A stretch of DNA of 5,039 nucleotides. Origin: Verrucomicrobiaceae bacterium (GTDB lineage Bacteria; Verrucomicrobiota; Verrucomicrobiia; Verrucomicrobiales; Akkermansiaceae). Location: NCBI GenBank assembly GCA_027483005.1, contig JAIXVN010000464.1, positions 1-5,039 of the forward strand, written 5' to 3'. Positions 1 through 4,192 of this stretch are shown here, one piece after another. The translations under genes were made by a program, and so were the position numbers. The notes beneath the pieces are model-generated. The model had not been told where the DNA came from, did no database searches, and saw only the letters and a list, made by a program, of their open reading frames with translations. Positions within the stretch are counted from its first letter, which is position 1. The number at the start of each line of letters is the position of its first letter.

Positions 1-461
1 AGCAGGGAACGAAAGCCCTCGATCATGCCATCGCGACCGCCGAGCACGTCGAAGCCGGCATCGGCATACACCTGCGAAAGCCAGGCCGTGACCCCGATTC
101 CTCCCGGCACGCTGTCGAGCTCCGACATCGCCGGGCCATCGTGTCCGAGGATCAGGTCCGGCCGGATCACCCGTGGAAACTGCTCTGTCAGGCCGGGATC
201 GCGCTGGAGTTTCACCAGCCAGTCCGGTTTTCCTTCATCGAGCAGGCCGGAAATCCAGGTTGGGAGTTTTCCCAGGGCACTGCGACGGTAGATCGCATCA
301 CTCGCCTGCTGGAATTTCGCCAGCGGATGCCCCAGCCGCGTGATCGCCCTGGCTTCGGCCTGGGTCAGCGCCAGAGGCTCCGGCGACCATCGCCACGTGC
401 CGCCACCGAAGAGCCCTCGTGGAGGAAGGGCCGCCTTGAGTTGCGAAAGGGTGAGGGCCAT
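1..461 (-). CDS. Partial protein of unknown function, possibly ATP-grasp-like (C-terminus missing)
   Basis: An open frame runs from ATG at 461 to the left edge without a stop, giving 153 residues of the N-terminus. It starts 15 bases after the ruvA stop, in the same frame and on the same strand, so it is probably co-transcribed with ruvA. No good ribosome binding site is visible before the ATG, so translation may be partly coupled. The sequence is soluble, with no signal peptide or membrane segment. Two motifs stand out: RPDLIL at residues 100-105, and ELDSVPGGIG at 114-123, followed by a Trp/Tyr-containing helix. An acidic residue followed by an S-x-P-G-G turn after an 'RPDxIL' strand recalls circularly permuted ATP-grasp and glutathionylspermidine-synthase-like proteins. 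That link is an inference from motif style and is weak. I do not recognise the family with certainty. The reading frame itself is well supported by its length, strong G/C third positions and the operon spacing. Confidence 0.75.
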   Translation of the reverse strand, partial: MALTLSQLKAALPPRGLFGGGTWRWSPEPLALTQAEARAITRLGHPLAKFQQASDAIYRRSALGKLPTWISGLLDEGKPDWLVKLQRDPGLTEQFPRVIRPDLILGHDGPAMSELDSVPGGIGVTAWLSQVYADAGFDVLGGRDGMIEGFRSL

Positions 462-476
462 CGTGAAATCGTTCGC

Positions 477-1073
477 TTATCCCTGAAGATGACGCAGTGC
501 GCCACGCACCAGCGACTCCGCCGGGGCGGCGGGATCCGCATCCAGCACCTTCCGCACGGCTTTCCGCGCCTCGACCTGTTTGTAGCCCAGCGCGATCAGC
601 GCCAGTTCCGCGTCAGCGGCTCCAGCACTCATCTGTCCCGCGGCCGCATCCTGCCAGGTCTCCGCCACGCCGACCTTGTCCTTGAGTTCGAGCACGATTC
701 GCTCGGCGGTCTTTTTTCCGATCCCCTTGATCCTCGAGAGCGCCGTCACATCCCCGGAAACCACCGCCGTCTTGAAATGCGGCACCGGCATCCCGCTCAG
801 CACCGCCATCGCGATCGCCGGACCGATCCCGCTGACTCGATCGATCAACAGCAGGAACACATCCCGCTCCTCCTCGCTGGCGAAGCCGTAAAGCGTCTGC
901 GCCGTCTCCCGGATGTGGAGATGGGTCCGCAAATCCACCGGCAGTCCTTCGGCGGCATGCAGACGGTCGAAGGTGGAAAGCGGTACATGCACCTCATATC
1001 CAACCCCTTGCACATCCACCACCAAGCGGTTCGGATAGGCTTCCAATACAGTTCCGCGCAGTCTCGCGATCAC
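477..1073 (-). CDS. ruvA: Holliday junction branch migration complex subunit RuvA
   Basis: RuvA binds four-way Holliday junctions as a tetramer and loads the RuvB helicase for branch migration in recombinational repair. The 198-residue product has all three family domains. An OB-fold domain I spans about residues 1-63, starting MIARLRG and including GVGYEVHVP. Domain II carries two helix-hairpin-helix motifs, SGIGPAIA (81-88) and KGIGKKTA (116-123). After a flexible Ala/Gly-rich linker, domain III (about 153-198) has the ALGYKQVEARKAV segment that contacts RuvB. The acidic pin reads RET (55-57) where E. coli has RED, so one of the two pin acids is Thr. I chose GTG at 1073: it gives the canonical MIxRLRG N-terminus and has AAGG followed by 8 bases before it. 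ATG 1079 and GTG 1082 lie too close to that site. ruvC and ruvB are not adjacent; ruvA appears to lead its own short operon. Confidence 0.95.
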   Translation of the reverse strand: MIARLRGTVLEAYPNRLVVDVQGVGYEVHVPLSTFDRLHAAEGLPVDLRTHLHIRETAQTLYGFASEEERDVFLLLIDRVSGIGPAIAMAVLSGMPVPHFKTAVVSGDVTALSRIKGIGKKTAERIVLELKDKVGVAETWQDAAAGQMSAGAADAELALIALGYKQVEARKAVRKVLDADPAAPAESLVRGALRHLQG

Positions 1074-1081
1074 GGCCATCA

Positions 1082-1085
1082 CCTT
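1082..1085 (-). promoter_or_regulatory. Ribosome binding site deciding the ruvA start
   Basis: On the minus strand AAGG, continuing into TGAT (a longer match to the 16S anti-Shine-Dalgarno complement), is followed by about 8 bases and then GTG at 1073. This spacing favours GTG 1073 over ATG 1079 and GTG 1082, which would overlap or touch the site. Confidence 0.5.
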
Positions 1086-1146
1086 GCCGAGGGGGAATCA
1101 ACCGTCAATGCCCATCTCCCACCAGACGAAAACGAAGCGCCGATGA

Positions 1147-1230
1147 ATCATTGTCTAAATTTAATTCTTGCAAAACATCAATGTGTGTTCTGGATAGATT
1201 GTCATTTTTAGAGTCGCTTTTGTAACAATG
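1147..1230. promoter_or_regulatory. A+T-rich divergent promoter region between ruvA and the 1252 gene
   Basis: Bases 1151-1210 contain only 16 G/C out of 60, in sharp contrast to the G+C-rich surroundings, and lie between two divergent genes. For the rightward gene a plausible sigma70-type promoter is TTGTCA (1199-1204) and TAACAA (1223-1228), 18 bases apart; the -35 matches consensus at 5 of 6 positions and the -10 is weak. For ruvA, TTGATG (1181-1176, minus) with a poor -10 near 1158 is the best I can find. The region is convincing as a promoter region; the individual boxes are not. Confidence 0.45.
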
Positions 1231-1251
1231 GGGTGCTAGGGTCCCACCGTT

Positions 1252-1560
1252 ATGGCAACCACCACGAAACGAACCAGATTCTCGCGCCGTCTTCCTGACC
1301 ACGTCACCGATGAGCTTGTGAATGTGCTCTCCGAGAGCAAAGTGTTTGGATTCAACGACCTCTTCGAACGGGTCTTCGAAAATCTCAAGGTTCGCAACGC
1401 GGTCAGCGGCGGAGAGGAAATGCTCCGCTTGCGCGCCTACGAAAAGCTTCAGAATCTCGTGACCCGCGGTCTCGTTGAAAAGCTTGGCAAGGAATACAAG
1501 GGCACTGCCCGCGTCAAGGAAGCTTCCAGCGAATACGCCGCTGCCCAGGAAGAAGCCTGA
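1252..1560 (+). CDS. Unrecognised 102-residue protein, possible winged-helix fold
   Basis: This is a complete small gene with its own A+T-rich upstream region and its own strong terminator, so it looks like a monocistronic unit. An AGGG about 10 bases before the ATG can serve as ribosome binding site. The product is soluble. The N-terminus is basic (residues 6-13, KRTRFSRR) and the C-terminus is Glu/Ala-rich. A likely helix covers about 17-28, a second about 34-47 (FNDLFERVFENL), and a long third about 53-73 (LRAYEKLQNLVTRGL). A short Lys/Gly-rich hairpin, EKLGKEYKGTARV, follows at about 76-88. Helix-helix-helix-hairpin with a basic tip resembles a winged helix, so DNA or RNA binding is possible, but that is inference only. 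I recognise no named family. High third-position G/C and clean flanking signals support it as a real, probably well-expressed gene. Confidence 0.88.
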   Translation: MATTTKRTRFSRRLPDHVTDELVNVLSESKVFGFNDLFERVFENLKVRNAVSGGEEMLRLRAYEKLQNLVTRGLVEKLGKEYKGTARVKEASSEYAAAQEEA

Positions 1561-1583
1561 CCCCAGGCGACTGGATTTCCATA

Positions 1584-1616
1584 CCCGCGCTGGTTCATCC
1601 GGCGCGGGTTTTTTTT
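1584..1616 (+). terminator. Intrinsic terminator after the 102-residue protein gene
   Basis: CCCGCGC (1584-1590) pairs perfectly with GCGCGGG (1602-1608). The stem extends inwards through a T-G wobble and two G-C pairs to a TTCAT loop. It is followed directly by eight T's (1609-1616). It starts 23 bases after the stop codon. Confidence 0.93.
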
Positions 1617-1662
1617 CTACCCAACCCGCATTCACCCGGACAACATTCCTTCACCGACCGCC

Positions 1663-2034
1663 ATGTTGCAGGACTACCTTCCCATCTTCTTCCAGATCCT
1701 CGTCGCCATCGGCTTCGCGGCCGTGACCCTCACCCTCAGCGTGGTGCTCGGGCGTTCCGGACGGAACAACAAGACCAAGGACACTCCCTACGAGTGCGGC
1801 ATGGTGCCGATCGGTGAAGGGGCCCCCCGTTTCTCGGTGAAGTTCTACCTGGTGGCGATGCTGTTCGTGATCTTCGACATCGAGGTCGTCTTCATGTATC
1901 CATGGGCCGTCCAGTTCCGCGACCTCGTGGCCCACAGCCCGGTCGCTCTCGTCAGCATGGCGGGATTCGCCGGCATTCTTGCCTTCGCCTATGTGTATGC
2001 CTTGAAGAAAGGCGCGCTTAACTGGAAGTCCTGA
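1663..2034 (+). CDS. nuoA: NADH-quinone oxidoreductase subunit A (NuoA)
   Basis: NuoA is a small inner-membrane subunit of respiratory complex I (NDH-1), sitting where the peripheral arm meets the membrane arm near the quinone site. The 123-residue product has the usual length and three hydrophobic helices (about 8-30, 61-83 and 93-115). The signature cytoplasmic loop TPYECGM (41-47) contains the conserved Cys45. The second helix block, RFSVKFYLVAMLFVIFDIE (56-74), carries the conserved acidic pair Asp72/Glu74. The start ATG gives the normal short N-terminus before helix 1; no clear Shine-Dalgarno is visible. Unusually, nuoB does not follow: the next gene is a HAD phosphatase on the opposite strand, so the rest of complex I must be encoded elsewhere. 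Upstream, only 46 bases lie between the T-run of the preceding terminator and the ATG, leaving little room for a separate promoter. Confidence 0.97.
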   Translation: MLQDYLPIFFQILVAIGFAAVTLTLSVVLGRSGRNNKTKDTPYECGMVPIGEGAPRFSVKFYLVAMLFVIFDIEVVFMYPWAVQFRDLVAHSPVALVSMAGFAGILAFAYVYALKKGALNWKS

Positions 2035-2224
2035 TTCGTCCTGGTTCATCTGGTCGTCCTCCTCAAGCTGACGCCGGAGGTGGATGGTCCGAAGCTGGAG
2101 AAAAACGCAAGCACCGCGCGAAGTGCCCACCCCAGGAGCCTGAGCGTGATATCTGGGCGCAACATCGACGATCTCTCTGAGTGGCAGTTCTTCTCCGCCA
2201 TCGAGGTCGAATCCCTCAAACGGA
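2035..2224. other. Spacer between convergent nuoA and HAD genes; no confident gene or terminator
   Basis: The two flanking genes converge on these 190 bases, so a bidirectional terminator would be expected, but I see no stem followed by a T-run on either strand. CCTCC and GGAGG flanking 2058-2081 could form a weak 5-bp stem without a U tail. A minus-strand frame from an ATG around 2201 gives about 51 residues with a hydrophobic stretch (LRLLGWALRAVLAFF), with GAGGG 11-12 bases upstream. A plus-strand frame starting with GTG 2080 overlaps it. Neither resembles a known protein. I list the spacer rather than a gene. Confidence 0.5.
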
Positions 2225-2878
2225 TCAAAGTTCCTTCAGGCTCGCGATCACCCGATAAGGAGCATGCTCCCTCAGCTCTTCGATCGTGAATCTTCCGGTG
2301 GCCACCGCGATGCAGGGTGCGCCGAGGGCTTTCGCGCAGGCGATGTCCTTCGGAGTGTCGCCGACGACGAGAATCTCCTCAGGCTCAAACGTCCGACCCG
2401 TGTGAGCGGTCGCGCGGGCCACGGCGACCGGGCCGAGCTTGTTCCGATCCGCGAAGTCACAGCCATATCCGCCGAAGGGGAAATGACGATCGAGTCCGAA
2501 GTGCCGCATCTTGGCCGCTGCGCCGCCCGCGATGTTGCCGGTCAGCAGCCCGACATGAATGTCCGGATCCTGTTCGAGGCGTTCCAGCAGGGCGACAGCT
2601 CCCGGCAGGACCTTTCCAGGAAACCCTCCGTGGGCGAGATTCCACTCCAGCCGCTCCAGGTAGGTTGAGAAAAACCATTCCACGAAGTCCGGATCCTCCT
2701 CGCGACCGAAGTGATCGAGAAAATTCCGGATGATCCCCAGGTCGGTGCTGCCTGCGAGATCGAGCTCCGGCCCCGCATCGCCGAAGCAGGCGATCGAGGC
2801 CTCCGTCAGGGCGGTGAGCCCGGCTCCCCCGGTGTCCACCAAAGTGCCATCAATGTCGAACAACCAAAGGCGATGCAT
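2225..2878 (-). CDS. HAD-superfamily phosphatase (phosphoglycolate-phosphatase-like)
   Basis: The 217-residue product is a soluble HAD hydrolase that should remove phosphate from a small metabolite through an aspartyl-phosphate intermediate. All four HAD motifs are visible. Motif I is LFDIDGT, with nucleophile Asp8 and acid/base Asp10. Motif II is LLTGN with Thr113. The motif III Lys is probably Lys147 in RNKLGP. Motif IV is VVGDTPKD, with Asp174 and Asp178 binding Mg. The segment between motifs I and II (about 15-90) is a helical C1 cap, as in the Gph/beta-phosphoglucomutase branch. The substrate cannot be told from sequence; a house-cleaning or 2-phosphoglycolate role is a guess. I chose ATG 2878 because it places DIDGT near the N-terminus, as is usual; the open frame upstream only crosses the infC terminator and the end of infC. 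No Shine-Dalgarno is visible: the bases before the ATG are the terminator's T-run. Confidence 0.93.
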   Translation of the reverse strand: MHRLWLFDIDGTLVDTGGAGLTALTEASIACFGDAGPELDLAGSTDLGIIRNFLDHFGREEDPDFVEWFFSTYLERLEWNLAHGGFPGKVLPGAVALLERLEQDPDIHVGLLTGNIAGGAAAKMRHFGLDRHFPFGGYGCDFADRNKLGPVAVARATAHTGRTFEPEEILVVGDTPKDIACAKALGAPCIAVATGRFTIEELREHAPYRVIASLKEL

Positions 2879-2885
2879 GCCAAAG

Positions 2886-2931
2886 AAAAAAGCCGCTGTC
2901 GGCGGCCGCGTAAAGCAGCACCGACAGCGGC
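2886..2931 (-). terminator. Intrinsic terminator after infC
   Basis: On the minus strand GCCGCTGTCGG (from 2931) pairs perfectly over 11 bp with CCGACAGCGGC (ending at 2892) around an 18-base loop, followed by six T's (2891-2886), one C and three more T's. It begins 17 bases past the infC stop and ends 7 bases before the HAD ATG. There is no matching T-run in the plus direction, so it acts leftward only. Confidence 0.93.
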
Positions 2932-2948
2932 CTGAAAATGAATCGGGC

Positions 2949-3656
2949 TCAGGACTCGGGAGCAGGCTCGGCGGCCGATTCCGCCGCAGGCTCAGTGCCC
3001 TCGTCGTCATCGGTGATCACGAGTTCCTCGTCATCCTCCTCGTGCTCGTCATCCTCAAAGTCGTCCTCTTCCATCAGTTCGCCGTGGAACAGCTGGAACT
3101 TCCGCTTCCTTTGATGCTGCGGCAGTGGGGTGATGATCATGCCGATGGCGCGACCGTTGAGGCGCGCTTCCTGGTCGACCTGGCCCATCGTCTTGAGATC
3201 CTCGACGATGCGCTTCATCATGACGAATCCGAGCTCCTTGTGGGCGTTTTCACGACCGCGGAACTGAAGCACGAAGCGAACCTTGTGGCCTCCCTCAAGG
3301 AAGGTCTCGGCGCGGCCCATCTTGATGTTGTAGTCGTGCTGACCCGTCCCGACGCGGAATTTCACTTCCTTCATGCGGGTCGAGTTCTTCGACTTCACCT
3401 TCTTGAGCTTGGCCTGCTCGTACTTGTATTTCCCGTAGTCGACGATCTTGCAGACCGGTGGGTCCACCTGGGCGGCGATTTCGACGAGGTCGAGTCCGAG
3501 CGACTGGGCCTTGATCAGGGCCTCGCGTGAGGACATCACGCCAAGCTGTTGACCGTCGGCAAGAACGACGCGGACGCGCGGGGCGCGGATTCGGTCGTTG
3601 ATCCGCGTCATATCGCGGTAACGACCCCTGTTTTGGTCTCTGGATGGCTTAGCGAT
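2949..3656 (-). CDS. infC: Translation initiation factor IF-3 with AUC start and acidic C-terminal tail
   Basis: IF-3 binds the 30S subunit, keeps 50S away and checks start codon and initiator tRNA. Both domains are present: the N-domain with RINDRIRAPRVRV (18-30), LDLVEIAAQVDPPVCKIVDY (55-74) and YGKYKYE, then a Lys-rich linker (about 82-97), then the C-domain from KEVKFRVGTGQHDY (96-109) through FRGREN (132-137) to IGMIITPLP (171-179). The chosen start is ATC at 3656, giving 235 residues beginning MAKPSRDQ. A perfect GGAGG sits 8 bases upstream, whereas GTG 3716 and ATG 3611 have no such site. IF-3 rejects non-AUG starts, so a rare start codon lets it repress itself, as with AUU in E. coli. 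After the normal end (about residue 180) come a basic patch (HQRKRKF, 181-187) and an acidic tail, with 19 Asp/Glu among residues 193-219, ending in a Glu/Ala/Pro-rich segment. rpmI and rplT do not follow. Confidence 0.96.
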   Translation of the reverse strand: MAKPSRDQNRGRYRDMTRINDRIRAPRVRVVLADGQQLGVMSSREALIKAQSLGLDLVEIAAQVDPPVCKIVDYGKYKYEQAKLKKVKSKNSTRMKEVKFRVGTGQHDYNIKMGRAETFLEGGHKVRFVLQFRGRENAHKELGFVMMKRIVEDLKTMGQVDQEARLNGRAIGMIITPLPQHQRKRKFQLFHGELMEEDDFEDDEHEEDDEELVITDDDEGTEPAAESAAEPAPES

Positions 3657-3664
3657 GGCGGTAT

Positions 3665-3669
3665 CCTCC
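3665..3669 (-). promoter_or_regulatory. Shine-Dalgarno GGAGG that fixes the AUC start of infC
   Basis: On the minus strand GGAGG is followed by an 8-base spacer (3664-3657) and then ATC at 3656-3654. It is the clearest ribosome binding site in the window. It lies 53 bases upstream of the first in-frame ATG (3611), too far to serve that codon. Confidence 0.85.
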
Positions 3670-3674
3670 GATGG

Positions 3675-3713
3675 GTGTCTGCGACACAATGCGGCGGGCA
3701 CGGACGAATCCGT
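3675..3713 (-). promoter_or_regulatory. Two adjacent hairpins just upstream of the infC ribosome binding site
   Basis: On the minus strand ACGGA-TTCG-TCCGT (3713-3700) forms a 5-bp stem with a TTCG loop, and GTGTC-GCA-GACAC (3687-3675) forms a 5-bp stem ending only 5 bases before GGAGG. Each is short, but two perfect stems within 39 bases directly upstream of the start site suggest a structured initiation region. A second copy of CGTCCGT at 3775-3769 could pair with the ACGGA arm instead, giving a possible alternative fold. Confidence 0.35.
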
Positions 3714-3788
3714 CACGCAAACACATTGCGAAGGGGAAAGTGGAACGATCTGGCACAGGCCGGGTCATACGGACGGGACGCGTGCACT

Positions 3789-3811
3789 CAACCGGTCAAT
3801 CTGACCGGCTG
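3789..3811 (-). promoter_or_regulatory. Stable hairpin in the infC leader
   Basis: On the minus strand CAGCCGGTCA and TGACCGGTTG pair over 10 bp (one G-T wobble) around a 3-base GAT loop. The core CCGGTCA/TGACCGG is perfect. No T-run follows, so it is not an intrinsic terminator. It may be a leader structural element or, as DNA, an operator-like inverted repeat. Confidence 0.45.
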
Positions 3812-3937
3812 CGGAAGGGTTCTCGTATCGTTCCTGGGAAATCATGAAGCGGCTGAATGGCCGGAAGCACCACCGAAGCGGTTGGCGGCGAGCATGGAAT
3901 GATCCGAAATTCGCCAGCAACAGTCGTGCTGACGGGA

Positions 3938-3967
3938 TTTCTAAGCGAGGGGAGAGCGGTCGATCAA
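3938..3967 (-). promoter_or_regulatory. Candidate sigma70-type promoter for infC
   Basis: On the minus strand TTGATC (3967-3962) and TAGAAA (3943-3938) are 18 bases apart, each matching consensus at 4 of 6 positions. Transcription from here would give a leader of about 275 bases containing the hairpins at 3811-3675. A separate GATAAT (4020-4015) lacks a good -35 box. Evidence is by eye only. Confidence 0.22.
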
Positions 3968-4103
3968 GATGAATCTTTAGACGATCCGGATGCCGACTTC
4001 TCCGTTCCGCGGGCATTATCGGGCTTGGCTGACCTGGAAGATGAGAGCCCAGCTTTCCTGGCCGCTGACCTCGGGAAAACGAGCTTTTCTCAATAGACCA
4101 AAC

Positions 4104-4127
4104 TCTCCCGTGCAAAAGCGCGGGAGA
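4104..4127 (-). terminator. Hairpin downstream of thrS, possible weak terminator or processing site
   Basis: TCTCCCG and CGGGAGA pair perfectly over 7 bp around a 10-base loop. Beyond a C-A mismatch the loop can add two G-C pairs closing on TTTT. It lies 66 bases past the thrS stop. The minus-strand bases after it (GTTTGGTC) are only mildly T-rich, so termination would be incomplete and thrS read-through into infC remains possible. Confidence 0.4.
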
Positions 4128-4192
4128 TTCTAATGCTGCCGAAGAATCCTTCGGTCCACATGGCTATTGGAATCGGCCCAGGTTCGATCACC

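Larger units (their letters stand above)
3657..4192 (-). other. 536-base non-coding region between thrS and infC, probable infC leader
   Basis: No frame here has convincing coding features: the longest minus-strand frame (3765-4115) is Arg/Pro/Ser-rich without recognisable motifs, and a 79-codon plus-strand frame (3857-4096) has visibly lower third-position G/C than the real genes. What is visible, in minus-strand order, is a hairpin 66 bases after thrS (4127-4104), a candidate promoter (3967-3938), a very stable hairpin (3811-3789), two short hairpins (3713-3700 and 3687-3675), then the infC Shine-Dalgarno. No tRNA is present. The length and the stacked hairpins suggest a structured 5' leader or a small RNA, but no known RNA family is recognised. 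Confidence 0.5.

Noticed and set aside
141..1211. Long plus-strand open frame of 356 codons across the ruvA operon
   Set aside because: It is antisense to ruvA and to the gene after it, both well supported. Its translation is Arg/His/Gln-rich without motifs, as expected for a shadow frame in G+C-rich coding DNA.
1591..2051. Repeated 9-mer TGGTTCATC at 1591 and 2043
   Set aside because: Too short, only two copies; one is part of a terminator loop and the other lies in a spacer. No larger repeat surrounds them.
2260..2271. 12-base perfect palindrome GGAGCATGCTCC
   Set aside because: It lies inside the HAD coding sequence with no associated signal; a single short palindrome in G+C-rich coding DNA is expected by chance.
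2879..3010. Longer N-terminus for the HAD protein (44 extra residues)
   Set aside because: The extension reads back through the terminator hairpin and overlaps the end of infC in another frame; it is Arg/Pro/Phe-rich and would push the DIDGT motif away from its normal N-terminal place.
2730..3530. Plus-strand open frame of 266 codons opposite infC and HAD
   Set aside because: It crosses the infC terminator and mirrors IF-3 codons; the Leu/Val/His-rich stretches come from the complement of the Asp/Glu-rich tail. No ribosome binding site or known motif.
3857..4096. Plus-strand frame of 79 codons in the thrS-infC interval
   Set aside because: Third-position G/C is visibly lower than in the real genes here, there is no good ribosome binding site, and it opposes the direction of its neighbours. 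A conserved translation in relatives would change this view.
3765..4115. Minus-strand frame of 116 codons in the thrS-infC interval
   Set aside because: Its composition is Arg/Pro/Ser-rich with no domain, no clear ribosome binding site, and it runs through the strong hairpin at 3789-3811. Better explained as non-coding leader.
4181..4189. GGTTCGATC, resembling a tRNA T-loop
   Set aside because: The flanking bases do not form the 5-bp T-stem, no D-arm, anticodon arm or acceptor stem can be drawn, and it sits at the very end of thrS.
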